DNA of 64,000 bases from Porodaedalea pini (Eukaryota > Basidiomycota > Agaricomycetes > Hymenochaetales > Hymenochaetaceae), in contig NBAY01000001.1 in assembly GCA_002794775.1 (NCBI GenBank), positions 1,736,001 through 1,800,000 on the forward strand, given 5' to 3'. The first letter of the stretch is position 1; each line of letters begins with the position of its first letter. Below, piece by piece: positions 1 through 9,640 of this stretch. Below the pieces are notes generated by a model, which was not told the DNA's origin, did no database searches, and saw nothing but the letters and a program-made list of their open reading frames with translations. The position numbers and the translations under genes were made by a program.

Positions 1-73
1 ATGGTGTTATATCAATTGAACGTCATCGTCTCACTCCCTGGCGTCGAAGGGCGAAGGAACGAGCTTGAAGCAT

Positions 74-882
74 TCACTGAGGAAGTCCGATGAAAGAGCG
101 GACAGCGTTACGCTTCGCAGCAACATCGCCTGCTACTGGGATCCCGTACGCCTTCATAAGAGCTTCGTATCGTTCCTCTTGAATAGCGTAAATGGGCGGT
201 TAGGGAAGGATGGACATAACCGAAGGAAGACAGAGACTTACTCGTAAGATGCTCGAACTCTCCACGTGTCGCTGGAAACTGAGGTGGAATTTTTCCCGAC
301 TTATCAACAACTGGCTTGATCGCTCCCTTCGAAATCGTCACGATTGCGTTGTGAAGGCGTGCTGGGAGACGTTGTTGGCTGAAGCATCGTTAGCACCACA
401 TTCCTTTCAGGCCATGCGAGTAGAACTCACTCAAGCTTGAACTCCGAAATCTGATCGTCGAGCTGCTTTTGGAATCTCTCGGGACCTTCCGTCACCGCTC
501 GTAACTGCTGTCTCAGCTCCTCGAGCTCGCCTTCCAGCTTGGTCTGCGTGTCCGCGATCTCTTCCATACGTGACTGAATTTGGGCGTATTGTGCATCAGG
601 GAGAGGTGGGATGAGTGATATTGCCTGGCTAGCAGCAGTGATCTGATCCGCCATGGCATTGAACGACGCTGAGACGCGATGCGTCCAGAACGGTTGGCCA
701 ACATTCATGCGAGGTGGTGCATTAGCATATGCAGACGAGGACGCCGAACCACTGCCTTCACGGGAATTGTCGGACTGCGAGCCCAAAGATGGTGGAGGTG
801 ACGCGCGCTGTTCCAGGCGTATGGTCTGCATCTTCTCTGTGACCTGCTCAGTTGGTTGACTAGAGGGTTGACTGCTTGCCAT
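74..882 (-). CDS. Coiled-coil hypothetical protein, three exons
   Basis: Exons, in transcript order, are 882-431, 378-242 and 177-74. Both introns (52 and 64 nt) have GTGAGT or GTAAGT donors, CTAAC branch points and CAG/AAG acceptors, and they keep the frame. The product is about 230 residues: a Ser/Pro/Gln-rich N-terminus, then a heptad-like Glu/Leu/Gln-rich segment (about residues 108-150) typical of a coiled coil, then a basic-hydrophobic C-terminal part ending in SFIGLPQ. No catalytic motif, signal peptide or membrane segment is visible. Consistent intron phases and a clean stop argue for a real gene. The function is not recognised; a scaffold or dimerising protein is the most that composition suggests. 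Confidence 0.7.
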
Positions 883-1984
883 GACTTAGAGTACGGTCGA
901 GGCCTGATGACAGGTAACAAATTGAAGTGGAAGGAACTGGAACTCGAGCAATAAAGGAGCAACATCTATAAGAGTATCAGAGCTATGCTCAATTCCGTAT
1001 GCTTGCGAACGACACACAGGCTGTTCATGGAGTCAAGCATGAGACAGATCCCTGTTAAAATCGCGCCCGTTCAATTGATGTTTTCCGATTGGGTCACCGT
1101 TCGTGAGTAACTGAAAATCTCTTACCGAACGCCAACTAATCCCGCGCGCCGACATGGCAGTGTGGGATAACTTCTCATTGGCGTGAGTGATGCAGTCCAT
1201 CGAAAGACCATCTCCCACCCTCTACAGCTTTCAAGAGTGTTCGCGATGCTTTGCGAGCATGAAAACATCGATGTCGAAAGCAGAAGTACTAGTCCCGAGT
1301 AAGAATCCTTAACGGTCTGCCAGTGAAGAGACTCAGCCGACCCTTGCGCTTCAGCAAGAGACTGTGTGAAGTTTTGATAACGACATGTAGCATCTACAGA
1401 GCCGGAAAGGTAGAGCGATGCTTGGTGCTCGTTCTTGTGCTGAGATCTACCGTGGCACCGACTTCCTGCATTTTCCTTTGGACTCTTCCTGTTCGTTGGC
1501 CCGAGAAGACATATACATTGTAGTATAATTATTTACCTACTGCTCGTCCATGAAGTGGCCATCACGAAAACTATCCGCGGCTGGTAGTGACATTTAGTTC
1601 TGACACGCATTAGGCAAGGATCAGCACTGCCTATATCATAGTATATGTGATTACAAGCACTGACAAGCAACCACAAGGCTTTCATTTGAATGTAGCTATC
1701 CACAAGCACTGCGACTCAATGTAATCATATAACAAGGCTCTCAACTTAATTGTAGGCTTGTACAAGTACTTTATGCACTTTGTAATTAATTATATGCACA
1801 ATAAAATTATATGGATTTGAATACATTTGCACAGAAGGGCATGACGAGTCTTAAGCAACAATATTATTATTATGAGCGCGCGAGGGCGAGGCTTAGCGGT
1901 GACGGGCACCTGTTCCTCGTAGACCCGAAACACGGAGTTATGCTTTACGATCAACAAGAAATGATCAGACATCGAGATGCGCTA
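883..1984. other. Non-coding stretch with degenerate AT-rich repeats
   Basis: No convincing gene. From about 1616 to 1800 the words ACAAGCACT, ACAAGGCT and TGTAAT recur with decay, which suggests an old repeat. Similar words occur at about 9690-9900, on the far side of the broken HMG gene. Confidence 0.4.
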
Positions 1985-2972
1985 CTACGAAAAGCAGAAA
2001 AAACACACCTGCATCTCGCCGCCAGCAGTCGAGAAACCGGGAACCTGCCCTGGCATACCGTAGCTCATGGACTGTGGATGCGAGTTCAGGAACTGGAAAC
2101 CGCTCATCCCACCAAACTCTCCTTGTCTTTGCTGGCCGTGGCCATCCATCTGCGTTGCTGCACGCCTTCGCTGCCCTCATGCGTCGCAGGTGAGCCAACC
2201 GCCGAGCTACTGTTCGAACCAGGCGCCGTCTCAAGCAGCCTCGGGATCTTGATTGTAGGAGGCGCAGGCGGGTAGAGGTCAGCTGGCATCGTCGGTGGCG
2301 TCGGTGCACCCGGTGCGCTCGTCGAGCGGCGGTTCTGCGGGAGGACAAAGCTAAGCGGTCCGGGAACTAGGCTCTGGGCGGTCTGAGTCGGGATTTGTGC
2401 GGAAAGCAAGTGTCCGTGTCCGTGCCCATGTCCACCGTCGTGCGAGTACGAGTAGGAAGACGTGCTGAGCGGGCCCGATTCGAGAGATGCGTGTCGATCG
2501 CAAGGCTCGCTCCTGATCCAGAACCAGATGCACCGGAGAGCGAGGGCATCGAGAGGCTCAGCGGGAGCGAGAGCGTCTGACCGTGACCCTGGCCCTGCGA
2601 TCCCTCCGATTCGCTCATGTCGAAGTCCGCGAGATCCGCCATCTCGACTTCGCGCATGCTGCTGCACCCGCAGTTCGCATAGCCATACGGACAATAGAGA
2701 GACCCGTCGGTGGAGAGTGAGTCGAGCTCGCTGAAGTCCTCCGAGTCGGCGGTCGATGCAGATGAGGAGACGTTCGTGGTGCTGGTGGTGCTGGTGGTGG
2801 AGCACAAGGGACTGTTGCGGGCACGCGCACCGGAACCGCGCACACGGCTGCTCGACTGGTACGGTCACGACGCTCCTTCTTCCCATCCTTCTTCTTCCTC
2901 ACCTGCCCACCCGCCGTCGACTCTGCCTTGCCCTTTTTCTCCTTGACAGTGCGTGTGGGCTGATAGACATAC
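1985..2972 (-). pseudogene. HMG-box gene remnant, C-terminal part (left of retrotransposon)
   Basis: Reading leftwards from the insertion point at 2972, the frame entering from the HMG-box exon at 9349-9228 continues as VYQPTRTVKEKK. A 47 nt phase-0 intron follows (2902-2856), then a Ser-rich acidic segment (MREVEMADLADFDMSESE). Near 2460-2560 the coding-like frame changes with no usable GT-AG pair, so I infer a frameshift. Coding-like sequence resumes (SYSYSHDGGHGHGHGH, Pro-rich), with a possible 50 nt phase-0 intron at 2199-2150 that has a weak GTTGGC donor. It ends in a Gln/Gly/Met/Ser-rich tail at a TAG (1985-1987). The domain order, HMG box then low-complexity Ser/Pro/Gln tail, resembles fungal HMG-box transcription factors of the mating or pheromone-response kind. 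Which one is not determined. Confidence 0.65.
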
Positions 2973-3385
2973 TGTTAGGCGGGAGCTCGGGAGACGTCTC
3001 GAACTGGGCAGGCCTCGGCTGACTGTCGTCTGGGACGTGCTATACTCGAGCGTAGACTCGGGACACGCTTACTCAGGCTAGGTCGTCGCGGAGGTAAGAG
3101 GATTAATACAAGTCTAAACTAATACAAGGGGGACGAGTCTCACCTAGGTCGTCGCGGAGGTAAGAGGAAAAGCAGAACAAGGAGTTCATGCAATTCCTGA
3201 GACCTTATATAGCGACGACCGTGAGACTATATTATCTAACATTACATAACGAGTGGGAATGGAACGAATGAAGGTAGTGTGGGAATGATTGTGTAAGATG
3301 GGTAAATATAATGAAAAGGACGAATATAATAAAGGAAATGGTAAAAGGGAAAATAATGGAAAAGGTGAAAGTTCAGGTTCTAACA
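2973..3385 (-). repeat. 3' LTR of the chromovirus
   Basis: 413 bp, matching 8810-9222 almost base for base. The polypurine tract abuts it on the element's upstream side. Confidence 0.95.
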
Positions 3386-3397
3386 TTACCCCCCCTT
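3386..3397 (-). other. Polypurine tract of the chromovirus
   Basis: On the minus strand the sequence reads AAGGGGGGGTAA and directly meets the 3' LTR terminus TGTTAG. The same bases encode the last codons and the TAA stop of pol, so there is no spacer between pol and the LTR. Confidence 0.85.
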
Positions 3398-6300
3398 CAA
3401 GGTTGGGCGTCCCGACCAACCATGATCGCGGTCGTCTGGCTCGGTGTCGACGAAGAGCGGACGGAGTCGTTGACGAGGGATGTCGAGTTTCCGAGGTGCA
3501 CCGGGATGTTTGAGGTAGAACTCAGCGATCGCCTCCTTCGCGTTCTCGCCGAAGTCCGTCTCAGGTTGCCAAGTAGGTTCATTGTAGCCGACCCACTTGA
3601 CAAGGTACTGTAGTTTCCCTCGGTGCAGACGTGAGTCTAAGACTTCCTCGAGTTCGTATTCCTCCTCGTTGTCGACGATGTCTGGCGGCGGCGGCGGCGG
3701 TTGCTTCTGGCTTTCAAAGGACGGTTCGACGGCGGGTTTCAACAGGGCTTCGTTGAAGACAGGGTGGACCTTTTTCCATCGCTTCGGGAGTTTGAGCTTG
3801 TACGCGCTCGCTCCTACCTTGTCGACGATGTCAAAGGGGCCGTACCATTTGTCAGCGAGTTTCTTCGTCGGCGAGTCCGTACTGATGTTTCGCCCGTCAA
3901 GGAAGACTTTGTCTCCAGCCTTGTACTCCACCGAAGCTCCTGCTGTCCGGTCATGGTAGCGCTTCATGTCCTCTGCTGCCTTGACTAGATTGTCCTTAGC
4001 AACGCGATGAGTCTCCTTGATGTGCTTGGCGAATTCTTCCGCCAACATGTTGGCAGAGGAAGTTCGTACGGTGTCGAAGCTCATGGGGTGACGTCCGGTG
4101 TTTGCGTAGAAGGGTGACATCCTTGTCGCTGAATGTTCGCGGTTGTTGTAGGCGAACTCTGCGAGGGGGAGCCAGTCCTTCCAGTCCGATTGCCGATGAT
4201 CGACGAAGAGCCAGAGGTACTGTTCGAGCTCTTGATTGACACGTTCCGTCTGACCGTCCGTTTGTGGGTGGTATGCCGTTGACGGGTTGCCTTCGATGTG
4301 TAGGAGTTTGTATAGCTCCTTCATCATTGATGCGTCGAACTGCGTGCCTCGGTCATGGATGATCTTCTTCGGCAAGCCGTGGAGGCGGAAAACGTGGTCT
4401 CGGTACAGCTGGGCCATGCCTTCTGCTGACAGCCTCGTCGTCGTCGGGATCGCGTGCATCTGTTTCGAGAACCTATCGACGAAGACACAGATCGCGTTGT
4501 GCCCCTTGGAGTCTGGGAGTTCTCCGATGAGGTCGACCGTGACAATTTCCCATGGGCCTTCCGGGATCATGTTCGGGTGAAGTGGCCTTGATCTCGATGT
4601 TCTCAGAGCCTTCGTCCGCTGGCAACGGTCGCATCCTCGGACGTACGCTCGAACGTCGGAGAACATCGACGCCCACCAGAAGTCTCGACGTACCAGTTCG
4701 ACCGTCTTTGACGATCCGGGATGTCCTGCCAGGGTCGAGTCGTGGCATTCCCGTAAAACCGCTTCCTTCATCGTCGACGGCACGTACACCTTGCCTTTCA
4801 TCCGCCACAACCCGTCGGCCTTCGCCATTCCCGTCGGCCTCTCCGACTCGTCCTGAGCCCTCTGCGCGTCACCCACTCGTTCCAACACTTCCTCACGCGA
4901 CGTCCTCACTACTCCACGATTCAGCCATTTGTCCTTGATGAACACGACGTCATCGTTGTCGTCCTTTCCCTTATCATAGTCGGCCTTGCGCGACAGTAAG
5001 TCCGCCTTGCCCATCGTCTTCCCCGACTTGTGCTCGAGGTGGAAGTCGAATTCCTCGAGTTCGGTCCGCCAGCGAGCTTGTCGATAGCTCAGTTTCTGTG
5101 CCGACCTGAAGTAGGTGAGGTTGGCATGGTCGGACCAGATCTTGATCTTGTGGCGAGCGCCCAGGAGGTATTGACGCCATTCCTTGAGTGCTGAGACGAT
5201 TGCGAGCATCTCCTTGTCGTAGATCTCGTAGTTTCGTTCGGCCGGTAGGAGCGCTTCTGACCTATAGGCGACTACCCTCCACTTGCCTTCCTGTTTCTGC
5301 AATAGCACGCCTCCGAGTGCGAAGTTCGACGAGTCCGCCTCAACGCGGAAAGGGCCCTCGTCGTTAGCGATGACCAGGACTGGAGGTGAGCAGAGACGTC
5401 GTCTCAGCTCCTCGAACGCCTCCTGCTGTTCGGTCTCCCATACCCAGTCCTTCTTGCCCGTCAGCGACGTCAGCGGATGGACCACCTTGCTGTAGTCCTT
5501 GATGAACCGTCGTAGCCAATTACCCATGCCGAGGAACTGTTGTAGCTCCTTGAGGTTTCGTGGGACAGGCCAGTTCGCAATCGCCTCCGTCTTTGCCGGG
5601 TCCGCCTTGATCTCGCCGTTGCCGATGATGTGACCGAGATACTTAACGACCTTGGCATCGAATTCGCACTTCTCCGGTTTCAAGTACAGGCCGTTTTCCC
5701 GGAGGATCTGAAGTACGCGCCTCGACGTGTCGATGTGCTCCTCAATGGTTTCTGAGAGGATCAGTATGTCGTCGAGGTATACGATGATCAAGTTCGCATA
5801 GATCAGTTCCTTGAAGATGTGGTTGACGAACGCTTGGAACGTCGCCGGCGCATTGCAAAGACCGAAGAACATGACTGTTGGCTCGAAGAGGCCCATGTTC
5901 GTGCGAAATGCCGCCTTCCACTCGTCGCCTTCGCGGATCCGGACGTTGTAGTACCCCCAGCGAAGGTCAAGCTTAGTGATGTACTTCGCCTTCTTGACCT
6001 TATCAACAAGTTCGTCGATGAGAGGGAGGAGGTATTTATTTTTGATCGTGCCGTCGTTGAGTTTACGGTAATCCTGGATCGGGCGTAGCGACTTGTCGGC
6101 TTTCTTTATGAAGAAGAAAGGTGACGCCATGGGCGATATTGACCGTCGAATGCGACCTGACTTCAGATTTTCATCGAGGAAGTCCTTGAGCGACTGCTGC
6201 TCAGTTGGCGTGAGCGGGTAGATCTTACAGTCGCTCGGTTTGAAGTCGGGCTTCAAGTCGATGACGTGGTCCCATGGGCGATGTTCCGGTAGCTTCTCGA

Positions 6301-7030
6301 AACCTTTTTCGCTGAAAACGTCGGCGTAGTCGTTGAGGTATGCGGGCCAGGACGTCTTGTCCATTCGCACCTCTCTCACCCCCTTCGTCTCTTCCACTGC
6401 TCTCCACACCTTCCGCATGCCTTCCTCCACGTCCCTCTCCACCACACATTCACTCGGGCAACGCGTAAAGTCGAGTGTTCCCGTCTTCCAGTCGACTTCC
6501 GGGTTGTGTCGACGAAGCCAGTCGTACCCTAGAAAGATGTTGGATGATGCCAGCGAGGTTACCGCCAGGACGATTCGTTCTTTATGGTGACCGATCGTAA
6601 GTTCGACGTCGACGTACTCCTCGATCAATCCGGCTTCGTTGTTCGTGCCGTCGGCATTGAGTACCGCAAGGGGTCGGATATAACGCTTCGTCTCCAGTCC
6701 GTACCGTTTGACGAACCTTACATCAATGCACGATCCCGTACATCCCGAATCCACGAGTGCGTGTGCGTCCACCTCCCTCACTTCACCTTCCATGCTGTGT
6801 CCGACGTTCAGGAGAAGGTCCAGCTGGCGTCCGCCAGTTCCTCTCATGAACAGCTGCTCATATTCTTCCCTTGCTTTCACACCGGTGGGGGCTTCATATT
6901 CAGGAAAACCATCGACGTCGTTCGCATCTACGTGTTGTACAGACGGTTGGTTATATTTTAACGAATACGGATTCGAAGTCCCTTGTTCTTCTTGGTCAGT
7001 CGCCCCGATGGCTACGTCTGACCACTCGCA
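3386..7030 (-). CDS. pol: Pol polyprotein (protease, RT, RNase H, integrase, chromodomain)
   Basis: The frame is open from the gag overlap to 3386. Residues here are numbered from a GTG at 6880. Protease: DSG at 44-46. Reverse transcriptase: LDLRWGY near 304 and YLDD at 368-371. RNase H: EADSSNFALGG near 514 and DKEMLA near 555. Integrase: HHCC zinc site (H713, H720, C750, C753) and catalytic D783, D843, E879. A GPF module lies near 1014 and a chromodomain at about 1074-1127 (YLVKWVGYNEPTW), which marks the chromovirus clade and is known in this family to steer integration to modified chromatin. No ATG fits the start. The frame overlaps gag in -1, so expression is probably as a Gag-Pol fusion by frameshifting. 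No internal stop or frameshift is seen. Confidence 0.93.
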   Translation of the reverse strand, partial: CEWSDVAIGATDQEEQGTSNPYSLKYNQPSVQHVDANDVDGFPEYEAPTGVKAREEYEQLFMRGTGGRQLDLLLNVGHSMEGEVREVDAHALVDSGCTGSCIDVRFVKRYGLETKRYIRPLAVLNADGTNNEAGLIEEYVDVELTIGHHKERIVLAVTSLASSNIFLGYDWLRRHNPEVDWKTGTLDFTRCPSECVVERDVEEGMRKVWRAVEETKGVREVRMDKTSWPAYLNDYADVFSEKGFEKLPEHRPWDHVIDLKPDFKPSDCKIYPLTPTEQQSLKDFLDENLKSGRIRRSISPMASPFFFIKKADKSLRPIQDYRKLNDGTIKNKYLLPLIDELVDKVKKAKYITKLDLRWGYYNVRIREGDEWKAAFRTNMGLFEPTVMFFGLCNAPATFQAFVNHIFKELIYANLIIVYLDDILILSETIEEHIDTSRRVLQILRENGLYLKPEKCEFDAKVVKYLGHIIGNGEIKADPAKTEAIANWPVPRNLKELQQFLGMGNWLRRFIKDYSKVVHPLTSLTGKKDWVWETEQQEAFEELRRRLCSPPVLVIANDEGPFRVEADSSNFALGGVLLQKQEGKWRVVAYRSEALLPAERNYEIYDKEMLAIVSALKEWRQYLLGARHKIKIWSDHANLTYFRSAQKLSYRQARWRTELEEFDFHLEHKSGKTMGKADLLSRKADYDKGKDDNDDVVFIKDKWLNRGVVRTSREEVLERVGDAQRAQDESERPTGMAKADGLWRMKGKVYVPSTMKEAVLRECHDSTLAGHPGSSKTVELVRRDFWWASMFSDVRAYVRGCDRCQRTKALRTSRSRPLHPNMIPEGPWEIVTVDLIGELPDSKGHNAICVFVDRFSKQMHAIPTTTRLSAEGMAQLYRDHVFRLHGLPKKIIHDRGTQFDASMMKELYKLLHIEGNPSTAYHPQTDGQTERVNQELEQYLWLFVDHRQSDWKDWLPLAEFAYNNREHSATRMSPFYANTGRHPMSFDTVRTSSANMLAEEFAKHIKETHRVAKDNLVKAAEDMKRYHDRTAGASVEYKAGDKVFLDGRNISTDSPTKKLADKWYGPFDIVDKVGASAYKLKLPKRWKKVHPVFNEALLKPAVEPSFESQKQPPPPPPDIVDNEEEYELEEVLDSRLHRGKLQYLVKWVGYNEPTWQPETDFGENAKEAIAEFYLKHPGAPRKLDIPRQRLRPLFVDTEPDDRDHGWSGRPTLKGG

Positions 7031-8088
7031 AAACCCTGCGAGTCGACGACCTCTTCGTCATTCTCTTCTTCCTCCACATAGTCCTCCACCGTCGACCTCC
7101 GAGTGTCTACGACTTCCTCGAAGGCCGATTCCTTCATCGCGCCGAGCTCGTCCGCGAGGATGCGGCGTTCGCTTGGTGCCATTAATTCCAGCATGCGCTG
7201 GATGATCGGCTTCCCCTGCGGGCACTTGTCCTTGAAATGGCCCAGCCCGCCGCAGATCCAACACGCGCGTCGTCGTTGCGCCTCGTTCATTGAGACGTCC
7301 ATCGGTTGACCAGCGCCTCCGAAAGTGACGCCGGTCGCGTCGCGTCTGTCGACGTGAGGGGCCGCTACCTGACGGCGAGCCGGAGGTCCTTGTTGTAGCG
7401 GCGGTCGAGGCTGAGGTATAAACGGGCGGCCTCGTTGGATCGCGCGGATCTGTTGTTCGCCGCGGTCGATCTCGATAGCCTTGTTCTTCCAGTCCTCGTA
7501 CTTCGTTGGGACCGGCGTTGATCTCAGGACTCCACGCACTACTTCGATGTTCATTGCGCGTTTGAGACGATCACAGATGATGCCGTCGTCCTTCAGTTCC
7601 GCACGCTTGATGATGACGTCGAGCTGTTGGAAGAACTTGTCCACGGTGAGGTCCTTCTGAACCTTCTCCCGGAATTCCTTCAGCGCCGCCTCCTTGCGAT
7701 TCGGGTCGTCGAACGAGGCGTCGAGTCGTTCCTGGAATCTCTCCCAGCTGTCGGTGAAAGTGACGATTCCCGACGTTGTCGACTCCTCGACGTAGTTCTG
7801 CGCCCACGTCGCCGCATTACCACCCTTCAGGTAGGAGAGAGCTACATAAATCTTACTCTCCGACGTAGGGTATCGGTTCGGGTTTGCGGATACAAAAAGA
7901 AGGACTTCACGTCTGAAGTCGAGGTAGTCGTCGCCACCAGTGAATTCACGTGGTCGGGCGACGTCGATGTTTTGTACCGCAGCGGTGCTAGGGCCCGCTG
8001 GGGCGTTTGCGGCTTGGTGAGCGAAAGCGCCCGCCACAATCGCCGCGATTTGCTCTAACTGTTGAGTGCTGAAGGTTCCCGTCGACAT
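7012..8088 (-). CDS. gag: Gag capsid/nucleocapsid protein
   Basis: 358 residues, starting at ATG 8088. Central residues (about 40-215) have the alpha-helical retrotransposon capsid pattern (REFTGGDDYLDFRREV, FTDSWERFQERL). A CCHC zinc knuckle, CWICGGLGHFKDKC, lies at about 276-289 and is expected to bind the element's RNA. The acidic C-terminus ends at TAG 7014-7012. Pol lies in the -1 frame and its open frame overlaps the gag end. The coding sequence is intact. Confidence 0.9.
   Translation of the reverse strand: MSTGTFSTQQLEQIAAIVAGAFAHQAANAPAGPSTAAVQNIDVARPREFTGGDDYLDFRREVLLFVSANPNRYPTSESKIYVALSYLKGGNAATWAQNYVEESTTSGIVTFTDSWERFQERLDASFDDPNRKEAALKEFREKVQKDLTVDKFFQQLDVIIKRAELKDDGIICDRLKRAMNIEVVRGVLRSTPVPTKYEDWKNKAIEIDRGEQQIRAIQRGRPFIPQPRPPLQQGPPARRQVAAPHVDRRDATGVTFGGAGQPMDVSMNEAQRRRACWICGGLGHFKDKCPQGKPIIQRMLELMAPSERRILADELGAMKESAFEEVVDTRRSTVEDYVEEEENDEEVVDSQGFASGQT
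7030..7036 (-). promoter_or_regulatory. Probable -1 ribosomal frameshift heptamer
   Basis: On the minus strand the gag codons CAG GGT TTT contain G-GGT-TTT, a perfect X-XXY-YYZ slippery site in the gag zero frame, 15 nt before the gag stop. A -1 slip here enters the pol frame, which is open at this point. A downstream stimulatory structure was not modelled. Confidence 0.6.
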
Positions 8089-8809
8089 CGTTGTTCTAGA
8101 CGTGTCCGTTTGTCGCTCAGGGGGGGTCGGTGGTGACGAGTCTCGTCGCGCTTCTCTATACGGTCCTGGGATTGGTGGGAGAACGGTCGACGTCGAAAGC
8201 GATGGCGAAATCGGAGGTGTCTGGTCTACCGATGCAGGAGCCCACTTTAATCTCCTTCCTCCTTCAAGCGTCGAATACCAGAGTCCTTTCTCCGGACGCC
8301 ACCAGATAACGTATTCAGCACCTGTTCGGGTAACCGTGAACCAAGAACGGCGTTCCTCGTTATACCAGGAACGAGGCGGGAGAGCACGACGTTGTTCTTC
8401 GTCGAGATCTATGTTGACGCTGGCGGAGGGACAGGGATTGGTTGGTTGTCCGGGTGATCGTTACGTTGACGAAGGACAGGTTCGTCGGCGAGTTTGAGGA
8501 CCAAACGGAAGGAGGCGATCGCGATCACAATCGACAACGACGTCGACGACTGTACACGGTGTGTTACCCACGTCCAGGTCAGATGGTTCCTCCACCAGAG
8601 GGAGAGGCGGAGAGCCAGGGTCGGGAAAAGTCGGGTGTAAGTTTATGTAATACACGAACGTCCGAAAACGTCCGGGCAGGGTTGAGGGTTGTCGTTTAGG
8701 GGGTTTACACGTCAAGTCCGTCGAGGGGAGCGCTCCTCTAGACTGAGTGAAGGCGAGTCGACAGCAACGACGTACGCTGGGGATGAGCCTGGGTGCGGTT
8801 CTGCTTTTA
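8089..8809 (-). other. Untranslated leader of the chromovirus
   Basis: About 720 bp between the 5' LTR and the gag ATG. It has no credible coding content and should carry the primer-binding and packaging signals, which I could not pinpoint. Confidence 0.6.
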
Positions 8810-9222
8810 TGTTAGGCGGGAGCTCGGGAGACGTCTCGAACTGGGCAGGCCTCGGCTGACTGTCATCTGGGACGTGCTATACTCGAGCGTAGACTCGGGA
8901 CACGCTTACTCAGGCTAGGTCGTCGCGGAGGTAAGAGGATTAATACAAGTCTAAACTAATACAAGGGGGACGAGTCTCACCTAGGTCGTCGCGGAGGTAA
9001 GAGGAAAAGCAGAACAAGGAGTTCATGCAATTCCTGAGACCTTATATAGCGACGACCGTGAGACTATATTATCTAACATTACATAACGAGTGGGAATGGA
9101 ACGAATGAAGGTAGTGTGGGAATGATTGTGTAAGATGGGTAAATATAATGAAAAGGACGAATATAATAAAGGAAATGGTAAAAGGGAAAATAATGGAAAA
9201 GGTGAAAGTTCAGGTTCTAACA
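8810..9222 (-). repeat. 5' LTR of the chromovirus
   Basis: 413 bp, near-identical to 2973-3385, followed on the right by the second CATAC target duplication (9223-9227). Confidence 0.95.
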
Positions 9223-9227
9223 CATAC

Positions 9228-9349
9228 CAAGGATACATCTCTTCATGCTCCCTCTTGCGCTGCTTCGCAAGGTCGTCACAGTATTTGTGTTCCTCTGCGG
9301 AGAGCGAGTGCCACTGCTGGGAGATCATCTTGGACAGGTCGGCCTGGCG
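9228..9349 (-). pseudogene. HMG-box gene remnant, box exon (right of retrotransposon)
   Basis: On the minus strand, after a TTCTCCAG acceptor at 9350, the exon encodes RQADLSKMISQQWHSL followed by an EEHKYCDDLAKQRKREHEEM stretch and YPWY. These are helices 2 and 3 of an HMG box. The frame then runs into the retrotransposon junction and resumes at 2972 as VYQPTR, the usual end of the box. The first helix (expected PPNAF-type motif) is not found in the next several hundred bases upstream, so the 5' part of the gene is missing as well. The gene is not functional here. Confidence 0.75.
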
Positions 9350-9484
9350 CTGGAGAAATTTTGTGGCAAGATGGTGGTGGAAGCAAGCAAGGTGTAACGA
9401 TGTGTCACATCTTGACGTGTTTTCTAAGTCCAGGTCTGAATGAGATCCGTATTGTTCATGTGTACTGGCCTTGCACCTGCATTT

Positions 9485-9640
9485 AAGTATAAATGGTTTA
9501 GTGGTATATTGAAATCCTTAAGCAAATTATAAGAGAGAGGTCGTGAGTTCAAGACCTGCAGCACTAAGAAAAAGGATGAAACCTGAGAAATTAAGAAACC
9601 TGAAATTTGAGAAACAGTTAAGAAAGGAAATATTATAAAA
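9485..9640 (+). repeat. tRNA-like (SINE-like) element, tentative
   Basis: TGGTTTAGTGGTAT resembles a polymerase III A box, and about 50 bases on GTGAGTTCAAGACC resembles a B box. A purine/A-rich tail follows. The arms do not pair into a full tRNA cloverleaf (the T-stem is broken), so this looks like a decayed tRNA-derived SINE or tRNA pseudogene. It lies where the HMG gene's 5' part is lost. Confidence 0.3.

Larger units (their letters stand above)
2973..9222 (-). mobile_element. Intact Ty3/gypsy chromovirus LTR retrotransposon
   Basis: The element is 6,250 bp, with two 413 bp LTRs that start TGTTAG and end CTAACA. It is flanked by the 5 bp direct repeat CATAC (2968-2972 and 9223-9227), a target-site duplication. 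It is transcribed right to left: 5' LTR 8810-9222, leader, gag, pol, polypurine tract, 3' LTR 2973-3385. I noticed one LTR difference (GTCGTCTGG against GTCATCTGG), so insertion was recent. All enzymatic motifs are present and unbroken, so it may be mobile. It sits inside an HMG-box gene. A tRNA-type TGG primer site is not seen directly after the 5' LTR, so priming may differ from the usual tRNA mode (inference). Confidence 0.95.

Noticed and set aside
8795..8809. tRNA-type primer-binding site next to the 5' LTR
   Set aside because: The sequence after the LTR terminus on the minus strand starts TAAAAGCAG, not TGG, so no tRNA primer site could be called.
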